Source: an uncultured Oscillospiraceae bacterium
GTDB lineage: Bacteria > Bacillota > Clostridia > Oscillospirales > Oscillospiraceae
Assembly: GCA_950097245.1 (NCBI GenBank)
Contig: CATNCS010000002.1
Span: forward strand, 1-64,000
Length of the DNA: 64,000 nucleotides
Direction of reading: 5' to 3'
Part shown: piece after piece, positions 36,425-45,654 of the stretch
Position numbering within the stretch: position 1 is the stretch's first letter
How the letters are laid out: each line of letters starts with the position of its first letter
The notes under the pieces: generated by a model
Database searches by the model: none
Told to the model about the DNA's origin: nothing
The model's input: only the letters and a program-made list of their open reading frames with translations
Made by a program: the position numbers and the translations under genes

Positions 36425-37963
36425 ATCCTTTGTGCGATCTATACACGACTGAGCAAGGAGGAGGTCGACAAGCAACAGCCCGAATCCGAGAGCATCCAGA
36501 ACCAGAAATCCCTACTGACCCGCTATGCCATCGACCACGGGTGGGACATCTACTCGATTTTCTGCGATGAGGACTACTCCGGAGTAGACAGCCAGCGCCC
36601 CGACTTCAACCGCATGATCGAGGCCGCCAAGCAGAAGAAATTCCAGATTATTCTCTGCAAATCTCAATCCCGCTTTACCCGGGACATGGAACTGGTGGAG
36701 AAGTACATCCACGGCCTGTTTCCCATCTGGGGCATCCGGTTCATCGCGGTGGCGGACAACGCCGACACGGAGGTCAAGGGCAACAAGAAGGCCCGGCAGA
36801 TCAACGGCCTGGTGAACGAGTGGTACCTAGAGGACCTGTCGGAAAACGTCCGCATGGTGTTCGACCTGAAGCGGAAAGAGGGTAAATATATCGGCGGTTT
36901 CCCCATCTACGGCTACCGCAAGGACCCGGCAGACAAAAACCACATCATCCCAGACCCGGAGGCGGCGGAGGTGGTCCGCCAAATTTACCAGTGGTCGCTG
37001 GAGGGCCACGGCCGCCAGAACATCGCCTATCTGCTGAACCAGCGAGGCATTCCCAATCCCACCCGCTACAAGGTGGAGCGGGGCTGGACCTGTAACCACC
37101 CCGTCAAGAACGACTTCGGCCTGTGGAACAAGGTGACGGTAGGCCGGATTTTGTCAAACGAGATGTACACCGGTGTCATGATCCAGGGCCGGCGGCGCAA
37201 GGTCAGCTACAAGTCCAAGGTGGTCATCGACACGCCGGAGAGTGAGTGGTATCGGGTGGAGGGAACCCACGAGGCTATCATCGACCGGGCGACTTTCGAG
37301 GCAGTCCAACGGGGGCTGAGGCTGCGCTCCAGGACAGACGGCTCCGGGGAGGTCCATCTGCTGTCCGGGCTGGTGAAATGCGCCGACTGCGGTTCCACCA
37401 TGAGCAAGTGCTCCAACGGCAAGCGTGCCTATCTGCGGTGCAAGCTGTACGCCGACAGCGGCAAGGAAAAGCTGTGCACCCGGCACTCTGTGCGGCTGGA
37501 TCAGCTCATCGACCTGATCTCCGACCGCATCCGGTACTACGTCCAGACCTACTACCAGCTGGACCCGGCGGACCTCCAGCCCCGGAAAGACATCCGCCGG
37601 GAGGGGCTGGAGCAGGAACAAAAGGTCCTGGCCGCACAGCTGGAGAAGCGCAGTCAGGCCCTGAAAACGCTGTACCTGGATCGGGTGGCGGGCATCCTCA
37701 GCGAGGGACAGTTTGTGGAGCTGAACCAGTCCTTCCTGGAAGAAAAAAGCCGCCTGGAACGGCGGCTTCAATCTATCAAGGAGGAGCTGGCGGAGCGGGA
37801 ACAGCCCCAGCAGCAGGCGGACCTGATGGAGCGGGCCCGGGAGCTTCTAAAGCTGGAGACCGTCCCCCGGGAGCTGGTGGTGGGACTGGTGGAAAAAATC
37901 GAGGTCTGCGAGCGGGACCCGGTTACCGGCCGGCAGGAGATCAAGGTGACCTGGAAGTTTTAG
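36425..37963 (+). CDS. Serine recombinase family protein with non-canonical start (ATC at best RBS spacing)
   Basis: Open frame CAIYTRLSKEEVDKQQPESESIQNQKSLLTRYAIDHGW upstream of first ATG (36614); RBS AAGGAGGTG at 36410-36418; no in-frame ATG/GTG/TTG between stop 36419 and 36614. Confidence 0.75.
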   Translation: MLCAIYTRLSKEEVDKQQPESESIQNQKSLLTRYAIDHGWDIYSIFCDEDYSGVDSQRPDFNRMIEAAKQKKFQIILCKSQSRFTRDMELVEKYIHGLFPIWGIRFIAVADNADTEVKGNKKARQINGLVNEWYLEDLSENVRMVFDLKRKEGKYIGGFPIYGYRKDPADKNHIIPDPEAAEVVRQIYQWSLEGHGRQNIAYLLNQRGIPNPTRYKVERGWTCNHPVKNDFGLWNKVTVGRILSNEMYTGVMIQGRRRKVSYKSKVVIDTPESEWYRVEGTHEAIIDRATFEAVQRGLRLRSRTDGSGEVHLLSGLVKCADCGSTMSKCSNGKRAYLRCKLYADSGKEKLCTRHSVRLDQLIDLISDRIRYYVQTYYQLDPADLQPRKDIRREGLEQEQKVLAAQLEKRSQALKTLYLDRVAGILSEGQFVELNQSFLEEKSRLERRLQSIKEELAEREQPQQQADLMERARELLKLETVPRELVVGLVEKIEVCERDPVTGRQEIKVTWKF

Positions 37964-37966
37964 GCG

Positions 37967-38779
37967 TCAAGCTCCCCCCTTGGCCGCCCGGACAATATCG
38001 CCCACCCCGTCCAGCACCATAGACGGGCGGTAGGAGAAGGTTTTCAGCGTCTCCGGGGTGGAGATGCCCGACAGGACCAGAACGGTGGACATACCGCTCT
38101 CCAGACCGGAGATCACATCGGTGTCCATCCGGTCGCCCACCATCACCGCGTCCTCGGAGTGGCACTTGAGCAGGCGCAGGCCGGTGCGCATCATCAGGGG
38201 ATTGGGCTTGCCGCAGAAGTAGGCCTTCGTCCCGGTGGCCATCTCGATGGGGGCCACCAGGGCGCCGCAGGCGGGGACGGTGATCTCCTCCCCCGGGGCG
38301 GAGACGTCGGAGTTGGCCCCGATGAGCTTGGCCCCCTTCAGCACCAGGTTGATGGCCTTGGTGATGGTGTTCAGGGAGTAGTTCTGGCTTTCGCCGATGA
38401 CCACGTAGTCGGGGTCGATATCGTTCATGGTGATGTCCGCGTCGTACAGGGCGTTGAGCAGCCCGGCCTCCCCCAGGGCGTAGACCGAGCAGCCGGGGGC
38501 CTGGCTCTTCAAAAAGGCCGCCGTGGCCAGGGCGCTGGTGTAAAAGTGCTCCTCGGGCACGTCCAGCCCCATGCGGGCCAGCTTCTGCTGGAGCTCCCTG
38601 GGGGTGGAGCCGCTGTTGTTGGTCAAAAAGAGGTAGGACTTCTTCTCCTCATTGAGCCACCGGATGAACTCCTGAACTCCAGGCAGGACCTGATTGCCGT
38701 GGTAGATGACGCCGTCCATGTCGCAGATAAAGCCCTTTTTCTTCTGAAAATCAATGGAATACATACTTGTTTTCCTCAT
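37967..38779 (-). CDS. HAD-IIA family hydrolase (NagD-like)
   Basis: KGFICDMDGVIYHGNQVLPGVQEFIRWL, VMVGDRMDTDVISGLESG. Confidence 0.92.
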   Translation of the reverse strand: MRKTSMYSIDFQKKKGFICDMDGVIYHGNQVLPGVQEFIRWLNEEKKSYLFLTNNSGSTPRELQQKLARMGLDVPEEHFYTSALATAAFLKSQAPGCSVYALGEAGLLNALYDADITMNDIDPDYVVIGESQNYSLNTITKAINLVLKGAKLIGANSDVSAPGEEITVPACGALVAPIEMATGTKAYFCGKPNPLMMRTGLRLLKCHSEDAVMVGDRMDTDVISGLESGMSTVLVLSGISTPETLKTFSYRPSMVLDGVGDIVRAAKGGA

Positions 38780-38847
38780 TTCTTCGCCGTTGAATCCAAC
38801 GGTATAATATCCAGGCCAGTATATCAGATTGCAGAGCATTGTGCAAG

Positions 38848-38970
38848 TAGCGCAGGCCAAAGGCTCCTTTGGCAAAGGAGCTGTCAGCCGCAGGCTGACT
38901 GAGGATTGTGTTTCGCCGCAGGCGAAATGTGCGAAGCAAGCCAAGAGACGCAAAAGTGTCCCAAGGTAAC
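38848..38970. repeat. MITE/REP-like dispersed repeat
   Basis: AAAGGCTCCTTTGGCAAAGGAGCTGTCAGCCGCAGGCTGACTGAGGATTGTGTTTCGCCGCAGGCGAAA with nested hairpins. Confidence 0.6.
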
Positions 38971-39261
38971 CACCCCCTGGGGCGCGGTGCCGTCCACGAT
39001 AGCCACGGCCTTGCCGGGAAGGATGAGGGCGTCCAGGGAGTCCGGGTCGCCGGAGCAGAGGATGTACTCGGTGTCCAGACCGGCCTCCTCCGCCCAGGCG
39101 CCCACCTTGCGCATGAGGGTGGACTTGCCGCAGCCGGGCCCGCCCTTTAAGATGTAGATGGCCCTGGCCTCCTCGGGGGGGAGCAGGTGGTCATACAGGG
39201 AGTAAAAGCCGGTGGGGGAGTTGGCCCCCAGAAAGTACTGGATATTTGGCAAAGCAGTCAT
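38884..39261 (-). pseudogene. P-loop ATPase (PRK06851-like), C-terminally truncated into repeat
   Basis: Walker A KGGPGCGKSTLMRKVG; coding similarity stops near DGTAPQ, remainder is repeat sequence. Confidence 0.65.
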
Positions 39262-39458
39262 AAGCGACCCTCCATATTAACGATTTTACGCCTCAGCCTA
39301 TGTGCGGAAGGGCGGGTTTGTGCGAAAAAGCGGCACCAAAAATGCGCTGTGGGGATTGTATCCCGGCCAGGTCTTTGGTATAATAAGGGAAAGCTTTTTA
39401 TTGCCTGTCCGGCAGGCCCGGACGGACAGAATATAACAGGGAAAGGCTGGAAGACAAC

Positions 39459-41009
39459 ATGGAGATGAGCAAGCAGTGGACCGATACCTTCCGTGGGGAG
39501 ATTGAAAGCTTTCAAGAGACAATCAGCGCCTTCGACAGGGGGGAGCTTGACCGGAAGGCCTATAAGGGGATGTCCGGCGGTCTGGGCTCCTACGCCCAGC
39601 GGGACGCCTCCAAGCATATGCTCCGTCTGCGCCTGCCGGCGGGACGGCTGACCCTGGACCGGCTGAAATTCCTGGCCGAGGTGGCGGAGCGGGAAAACGT
39701 GGGCCGGATGAAGCTGACCACCTGCGGGACCATCCAGCTCCACGACCTGGCCGCCGGCCAGGTGCCCGGCATCATGGCGGAGGCGGTGGGCTGTGAGATC
39801 TACACCAAGGGCGGCGGGGGCGACAACCCCAGGAACGTGATGGCCAGCCCCCTGTCCGGGGTCCAGCCCGGCGAGGCCTTCAACGTGGTTCCCTACGCCG
39901 AGGCGGTCACCGAATATCTCCTGTCCATCTGCCGGGACATCAAGATGCCCCGCAAGCTGAAAATCGCCTTCTGCAACGGGGTGGACGACTGCGTCCACAG
40001 CGCCTTCCGGGACATGGGCTTCCTGGCCCAGGAGGACGGCACCTTTGCCCTGCGCATCGCCGGCGGCCTGGGTGCGGCCCGGCCCTCCATGGGCGTGCTG
40101 GTGGAGGAGCATGTCCAGCCCAGGGAGGTTCTCTACTACGTCCGGGCCATGGTGGACACCTTCTGCGCCCACGGCAACTACGAGAACCGGGCCAAGGCCC
40201 GCACCCGCTATATGCAGGACACCCTGGGCCCCGACGGCCTGAAGGAGGTCTTCCTGAAGAATGTGGCCGCCCGAAAGGCGGAGGGCGGATTGGAGCTGAA
40301 AGGCCTGGAGGCCCCCGCCGATATCGCCAGAGACAACAGCGGCACGGTGGACCACCCCCGGGCCATCCCCCAGAAGCAGGCCGGCCTGTACGCCGTGAAG
40401 TACCACCCCATCGGCGGACTCCTGCCGGTGGAGAAGCCCCGGCAGCTCTATGAGCTGCTGAAGGACGTCCCCGGGGCGGAGATCCGCGTCGCCCCCAACG
40501 AGACCCTGTATGTCATCAACCTCACCGCCGCCGAGGCGGAGCGGGTGATCGCCGCCACCGCCGACAGCGCCGCCACCGAGTTTGAGTGCAGCGTAGCCTG
40601 CATCGGCGCCACCACCTGCCAGCAGGGGGTCAGGGACAGCCAGGGCGTCCTCCAGGCGGCGGTGAAGGCCGTTCGGGAGGCCGGTATCCCCGACGGAGCC
40701 CTGCCCAAAATCTGCATCTCCGGCTGTCCCTCCAGCTGCGCCGCCCACCAGGCGGGGGCCATGGGCTTCCAGGGGGGCGTGAAGCTGGTGGACAAGAAGC
40801 CCCAGCCCGCATTCAAGATGTTCCTCAGCGGTACGGACCGGCTGGGCGCGGCCCGGTTCGGCCAGGAGGTCGGCACCGTTTTGGAGGTCGACCTGCCCGC
40901 CCTGCTGGTGGAGCTGGGCCAGGCGGCGGCCGCCGCCGGCCAGAGCTGGGACCAGTGGTCCCGGGACCACGCCCGGGAGCGGGACGCCATCATCGCCAAA
41001 TATAACTAA
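39459..41009 (+). CDS. Nitrite/sulfite reductase family protein
   Basis: 516 aa; LTTCGTIQLHDL, CIGATTCQQGVRDS and CISGCPSSCA siroheme/4Fe-4S ligands. Confidence 0.88.
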   Translation: MEMSKQWTDTFRGEIESFQETISAFDRGELDRKAYKGMSGGLGSYAQRDASKHMLRLRLPAGRLTLDRLKFLAEVAERENVGRMKLTTCGTIQLHDLAAGQVPGIMAEAVGCEIYTKGGGGDNPRNVMASPLSGVQPGEAFNVVPYAEAVTEYLLSICRDIKMPRKLKIAFCNGVDDCVHSAFRDMGFLAQEDGTFALRIAGGLGAARPSMGVLVEEHVQPREVLYYVRAMVDTFCAHGNYENRAKARTRYMQDTLGPDGLKEVFLKNVAARKAEGGLELKGLEAPADIARDNSGTVDHPRAIPQKQAGLYAVKYHPIGGLLPVEKPRQLYELLKDVPGAEIRVAPNETLYVINLTAAEAERVIAATADSAATEFECSVACIGATTCQQGVRDSQGVLQAAVKAVREAGIPDGALPKICISGCPSSCAAHQAGAMGFQGGVKLVDKKPQPAFKMFLSGTDRLGAARFGQEVGTVLEVDLPALLVELGQAAAAAGQSWDQWSRDHARERDAIIAKYN

Positions 41010-41010
41010 C

Positions 41011-41113
41011 CGTAGGGGGCGGCCTCTGAGCCGCCCCTGCTTTCTGTAGGGGCGGATACCATCCGCCCGCAATGACCGGACCAGAAAGCGGGCGCATACT
41101 ATGCGCCCCTACA
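41011..41113. repeat. GTAGGGGCGG-family inverted repeats (composite)
   Basis: GTAGGGGGCGGcctctgagCCGCCCCTGC...GTAGGGGCGGATaccATCCGCCC...GGGCGCATactATGCGCCCCTACA. Confidence 0.75.
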
Positions 41114-41143
41114 CACGCAATTTACGGAAAGGATTTCGCAGCC

Positions 41144-42124
41144 ATGAAACGACGTATTTCCAGCGCCCTTCTGCTTTTTGCACTTCTTCTGTCCGTCTCC
41201 TGCGGCCAGCCGGCGCACACCCAGACCATAACGGGGTACGAGTCTAAACCCGGCGCCGCGGACTCAGAGCCGGGAAAAATCAACTTCATCGACGCTCTGG
41301 GCCAGGAGTTCTCCATCGAAGCGCCAGAGCGGGTGGTGGTGATGATCGGGAGCTTTGCCGACGTGTGGGTGCTGGCCGGCGGGGAGGATATTTTAGCCGC
41401 CACCGCCAACGACGCCTGGGAGTCCTACGAGCTGGACTTGCCGGAGACGGTGGTCAACATCGGCTCTCCCATGAAGCCCAACGGGGAGCTGGTGCTGGGG
41501 GCGGAGCCTGATTTGATTGTTGCCAGCAGCCTGTCCCCCTCCAACCTGGAGCTGAAGGAGACCTTCGACCGGGCGGGTATCCCCGCCGCCTATTTCGACG
41601 TCTCCTCCTTCCAGGACTACCTGGACCTTTTGGCGCTGTTTACTCAGCTCACCGGCCACCCGGAGAACTATGAGACCTGCGGTACTGACGTGAAGCTCCA
41701 AGTGGACGGGGCCGTGACGCGCAGGGCCGTGTATGACTACACCCCCACGGTGCTGACCATTCAGGTGTCGGGCAGCAGCGTGAAGGTGAAGAACAGCGAG
41801 GACAACGTGCTGGGCCCCATGCTGGCCGAGCTGGGGTGCAGAAATATCGCCGACCAGGACGGCGCCCTGCTGGAGGAGCTGAGCCTGGAGGCCATCCTCC
41901 AGGCCGACCCGGACTACATTTTCGCCGTCTACCACGGCACCGACGAGGCGGCCGCCCAGGCCAACCTGGAGGAAAGCCTCCTGTCCAACCCCGCCTGGGC
42001 CAGCCTCAGCGCGGTGCAGGGAGGCCGGTTCCACATTCTGGAGCGCCGTATGTACAGCTTAAAGCCCAACGCCCTGTGGGGGGACGCCTATGAGCAGCTG
42101 GCGGATATCCTCTGTGGGGAGTAG
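41144..42124 (+). CDS. ABC transporter substrate-binding lipoprotein (iron-siderophore/cobalamin type)
   Basis: Lipobox LLSVSCGQ; PERVVVMIGSFADVWVLAG; followed by FecCD and ATPase genes. Confidence 0.88.
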   Translation: MKRRISSALLLFALLLSVSCGQPAHTQTITGYESKPGAADSEPGKINFIDALGQEFSIEAPERVVVMIGSFADVWVLAGGEDILAATANDAWESYELDLPETVVNIGSPMKPNGELVLGAEPDLIVASSLSPSNLELKETFDRAGIPAAYFDVSSFQDYLDLLALFTQLTGHPENYETCGTDVKLQVDGAVTRRAVYDYTPTVLTIQVSGSSVKVKNSEDNVLGPMLAELGCRNIADQDGALLEELSLEAILQADPDYIFAVYHGTDEAAAQANLEESLLSNPAWASLSAVQGGRFHILERRMYSLKPNALWGDAYEQLADILCGE

Positions 42125-43109
42125 GGGCCGTTACGGGCTGATCGCCCTGCTGGCGGCGCTGGTGGCGCTGTCCTCGGTGGCCAATCTGGCCTTCGGGGCG
42201 GTGCCCATCCCAACCGGAGAGGTGATCTCCGCCCTGCTGGGCCGGGGAAACGGCACAACGGCCTCCATTGTTCTCTACGCCCGCCTGCCCCGGCTGTGCG
42301 GCTGTCTGCTGGCGGGGGCGGCTTTGGCCTGTGCCGGCGTGATTATCCAGGGGGTGCTGAACAACCCCCTGGCCGCCCCCAACGTGATTGGGGTCAACGC
42401 CGGGGCGGGGCTGGCAACGGCAATCTGCTGTGCCGCTGCCCCGGGAGCCGTCCGGCTCACCCCCTTCGCCGCCTTTCTGGGGGCGCTGGCCGGGGTGCTG
42501 CTGGTGCTGTTCATCGCCGAGCGGGCGGGCGCGGCCCGGATTACCCTGGTGCTGGCCGGGGTGGCCATGTCCAGCATCTTCAGCGCGGGCATCGACGCGG
42601 TGGTCACCTTCGTCCCCGACGCCCTCAGCGGCTACACCGACTTCCGCATCGGCGGGGTGAAAAATCTGTCCATGGTCCGGCTGGCCCCGGCCTTTTGGGT
42701 CATCGTGATTGCCCTTTTGATTGCGCTTTCCCTGTCCAACGAGCTGGACCTGCTCCTGCTGGGTCGGGAGACCGCCCAGAGCCTGGGACTGCCCGCCAAG
42801 GGACTGCGGCTGGCCCTGCTCATGCTGGCGGCTGCCCTGGCAGGGGCGGCGGTGAGCTTCGCCGGCCTGCTGGGCTTTGTGGGCCTGCTGGTGCCCCACA
42901 TCATGCGGCGGGCGGTGGGGGAGGACAGCTTCCCGTTGCTCCTGTCTTCCGCCCTGGGGGGCGCCCTGCTGCTGACAGTGTGCGACCTGGCCTCCCGGCT
43001 CATTTTTGCCCCCTTTGAGCTGCCTCTGGGGGTGGTGCTGTCCCTGACAGGGGGCCCCTTCTTCATCTGGCTGCTGCTGAAGCAGCGGAGAGGAGGCGGC
43101 GGGCTGTGA
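42090..43109 (+). CDS. FecCD-family ABC transporter permease (start may be GTG 42114)
   Basis: LLAGAALACAGVIIQGVLNNPLAAPNVIGVNAGAGLA. Confidence 0.92.
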   Translation: MSSWRISSVGSRGRYGLIALLAALVALSSVANLAFGAVPIPTGEVISALLGRGNGTTASIVLYARLPRLCGCLLAGAALACAGVIIQGVLNNPLAAPNVIGVNAGAGLATAICCAAAPGAVRLTPFAAFLGALAGVLLVLFIAERAGAARITLVLAGVAMSSIFSAGIDAVVTFVPDALSGYTDFRIGGVKNLSMVRLAPAFWVIVIALLIALSLSNELDLLLLGRETAQSLGLPAKGLRLALLMLAAALAGAAVSFAGLLGFVGLLVPHIMRRAVGEDSFPLLLSSALGGALLLTVCDLASRLIFAPFELPLGVVLSLTGGPFFIWLLLKQRRGGGGL

Positions 43110-43861
43110 TTGCGCTGAAAAACCTCCGGGCGGGCTACCCAAACCGCCCGGTGCTGGAGGGGGTGGACCTGGACTTCCGCCCCGGGGAGGTGCTGGCCAT
43201 TTTAGGTCCCAACGGCTGCGGCAAGAGCACCCTGCTCCGGACGTCCAACGGCCTTTTGGCAAAATCCGGCGGGGAGGTGCTGGTGGACGGCGTCCCCCTG
43301 GAGGAGCTGGCCCCCAGGGAGATTGCGAAAAAAGTCGCCTACCTGCCCCAGTCCCGGTCGGTCCCCAACATCACCGCCGGGCGGATGGTGCTCCACGGCC
43401 GGTTCCCCTACCTGTCCTACCCCCGGCGCTACCGCAGGGAGGACCACGAGATGGTAAAACGGGCCCTGGACTGGGTGGGGGCGGCCGACCTGGCTTCCCG
43501 GCCTCTGCCGGAGCTGTCCGGGGGCCAGCGGCAGAAGGTCTATCTGGCCATGGCCCTGGCCCAGGATACGGAGACCGTCCTTATGGACGAGCCCACCACC
43601 TATCTGGACGTGGGCTGCCAGCTGGAGGTGATGGCCCTGGCCCGCCGGCTGGCGGAGGAGGGGCGGGCGGTGGTGATGGTCCTCCACGATTTGACCCTGG
43701 CCCTGCGCTACGCCCACCGGGCCGCCCTGCTGTATGAGGGCAAGGTCCGGCAGACGGGCACGCCGGAGGAGCTGTTTCAGGGCTCTGTTCTGTCCCGGGT
43801 CATGGGCGTCTCTCTGGGCCGGGTGGAGACAGAGGGGGGCTGGCGGTACTTTTACCGATGA
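43106..43861 (+). CDS. ABC transporter ATP-binding protein (FecE/BtuD type)
   Basis: GPNGCGKSTLL, LSGGQRQKVYLAMALAQDTETVLMDEPT. Confidence 0.95.
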   Translation: MIALKNLRAGYPNRPVLEGVDLDFRPGEVLAILGPNGCGKSTLLRTSNGLLAKSGGEVLVDGVPLEELAPREIAKKVAYLPQSRSVPNITAGRMVLHGRFPYLSYPRRYRREDHEMVKRALDWVGAADLASRPLPELSGGQRQKVYLAMALAQDTETVLMDEPTTYLDVGCQLEVMALARRLAEEGRAVVMVLHDLTLALRYAHRAALLYEGKVRQTGTPEELFQGSVLSRVMGVSLGRVETEGGWRYFYR

Positions 43862-43943
43862 AGAGTGTTGCGGGTCCCGCTCCCTACTGTAATAAACGTG
43901 AAAAGGGGCTGGTCAAACGGCCCGAAATGGTGTAAAATGTCTC

Positions 43944-43972
43944 TTGACAATCCAGGTGTGCCCGAGTAGAAT
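43944..43972 (+). promoter_or_regulatory. Sigma-A promoter upstream of hydrogenase
   Basis: TTGACA, 17 bp, TAGAAT. Confidence 0.65.
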
Positions 43973-44080
43973 GAGTGCGAAATGAAAGAAATCCTGCAAA
44001 ATGCAGGAAATTTCACTAAAAATTGCAAGAAGCACAAATCAGTTGTCAAAAGCAGAATTTTATGAGGAAGGAGCGTACAT

Positions 44081-45565
44081 ATGCACACTTTTGAAACAAA
44101 AATTCAAGAGCTGAAGACCTCTGTTCTCACCGAGGTGGCCCGTCTGACCTGGGAGGACCGGCTCCAGACCGGCATTTTGGACGTGCCCGAGAAGATCATC
44201 CCCGGCCCCGAGGCCAGCCTGCGCTGCTGTATCTATAAGGAGCGGGCCATTATCAACAGCCGGGTGAAGATGGCCATGGGGGGCGACAAGACCAACCCCA
44301 GCGTGGTGGAGGTGCTGCCCATCGCCTGCGACGAGTGCCCCGTCACCGAGATGACGGTGAGCGCCTCCTGCCGGGGCTGTCTGGCCACCCGCTGCGTCCA
44401 CGCCTGCCCTAAGGACGCCATCACCATCGTCAACCACCGGGCCACCATCGACCACAGCAAGTGTATCACCTGCGGCAAGTGCGTCAGCGCCTGCCAGTAC
44501 AGCGCCATCGTGAAGAACCAGCGGCCCTGCGAGAAGGGCTGCCCTGCCAAGGCCATCTCCATGGGCCCGGACAAGAAGGCCTCCATCGACATCAACGAGT
44601 GCATCTCCTGCGGCAACTGCGTCTACCAGTGCCCCTTCGGCGCCATTCAGGACAAGTCCTGGATTGTGGACGCCATCCAGATGATTCAGGGCGGCGCCCA
44701 CTGGGGCTACAAGACCTATGCCGTGATTGCCCCCTCCATCGCCGGCCAGTTCGCCCCGGCGACCTACGGCCAGGTGGTGGCTGGCATCAAGCAGCTGGGC
44801 TTCTCCGGCGTGGCCGAGGTGGCCCTGGGCGCCGACATGGTGGCCGACCGGGAGTCTGAGGAGCTGGTGGAGAAGGGCGTGCTCACCTCCTCCTGCTGCC
44901 CGGGCTTTGTAGGCTACGTAAAGAAGAAGCACCCCGAGCTGAACCAGTATGTCTCCCACACCCCCTCTCCCATGGTCATGATTGGCCTGCATCTGAAGGA
45001 GAAGGAACCCGACGCCAAGGTGGTCTTTATCGGCCCCTGCGTGGCCAAGAAGAAGGAATTCCAGCTGGGCCGCACCATGAACGCCATCGACTGCGTGCTA
45101 ACCTATGAGGAGTTATTTGCCCTGTTCCAGTCCCGGGACATCGATCTGGAGAAGCTGGAGGAGGCCGAGCTGGACGAGGCCAGCGGCTACGGCCGGAACT
45201 TCGCCCGCAGCGGCGGCGTGGCCGAGGCTGTGGTCCAGACCCTGAAGGAGAAGGGCAGCGACTTCCAGGTCAAGGCCGTCCCCTGCAGCGGCACCGCCGC
45301 CTGCGAGGTGGCCCTGATGAAGCTGAAGGTGGGCCGCCTGGAGGGCAACTTTATCGAGGGCATGGCCTGCGAGGGCGGCTGTGTCCAGGGCGCCGGCTGC
45401 CTGGTCCGGAGCCCCAAAAACAAGCTGGACGTGGAGAAGCACGCCAAGGAGGCCAACGACCAGGGCCGGGGCGTGGTCCAGGCTGTCAACGCAGCCAAGG
45501 GCATCGAGACGCCCGCCCCTGCCAAGGCCGCCGCGAAGGCCGAGGGCAAGGCCGAGAAGGCGTAA
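44081..45565 (+). CDS. Monomeric [FeFe] hydrogenase with N-terminal 4Fe-4S clusters
   Basis: 494 aa; ferredoxin CxxCxxC motifs; H-cluster motifs SSCCPGFVGY, GPCVAKKKEF, EGMACEGGCVQGAG. Confidence 0.88.
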   Translation: MHTFETKIQELKTSVLTEVARLTWEDRLQTGILDVPEKIIPGPEASLRCCIYKERAIINSRVKMAMGGDKTNPSVVEVLPIACDECPVTEMTVSASCRGCLATRCVHACPKDAITIVNHRATIDHSKCITCGKCVSACQYSAIVKNQRPCEKGCPAKAISMGPDKKASIDINECISCGNCVYQCPFGAIQDKSWIVDAIQMIQGGAHWGYKTYAVIAPSIAGQFAPATYGQVVAGIKQLGFSGVAEVALGADMVADRESEELVEKGVLTSSCCPGFVGYVKKKHPELNQYVSHTPSPMVMIGLHLKEKEPDAKVVFIGPCVAKKKEFQLGRTMNAIDCVLTYEELFALFQSRDIDLEKLEEAELDEASGYGRNFARSGGVAEAVVQTLKEKGSDFQVKAVPCSGTAACEVALMKLKVGRLEGNFIEGMACEGGCVQGAGCLVRSPKNKLDVEKHAKEANDQGRGVVQAVNAAKGIETPAPAKAAAKAEGKAEKA

Positions 45566-45577
45566 AGACACATTTAA

Positions 45578-45608
45578 CCCCGCCGTCCTGTGGGACGGCG
45601 GGGTTTTA
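45578..45608 (+). terminator. Terminator after hydrogenase
   Basis: CCCCGCCGTCCtgtGGGACGGCGGGGTTTTA. Confidence 0.8.
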
Positions 45609-45654
45609 CAGCAAAGGGCGGTCCCTCCCATCCGGAGGGGCCGCCCCATTGATT

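Noticed and set aside
39258-41072. 604-aa minus-strand ORF
   Set aside because: Antisense to the nitrite/sulfite reductase.
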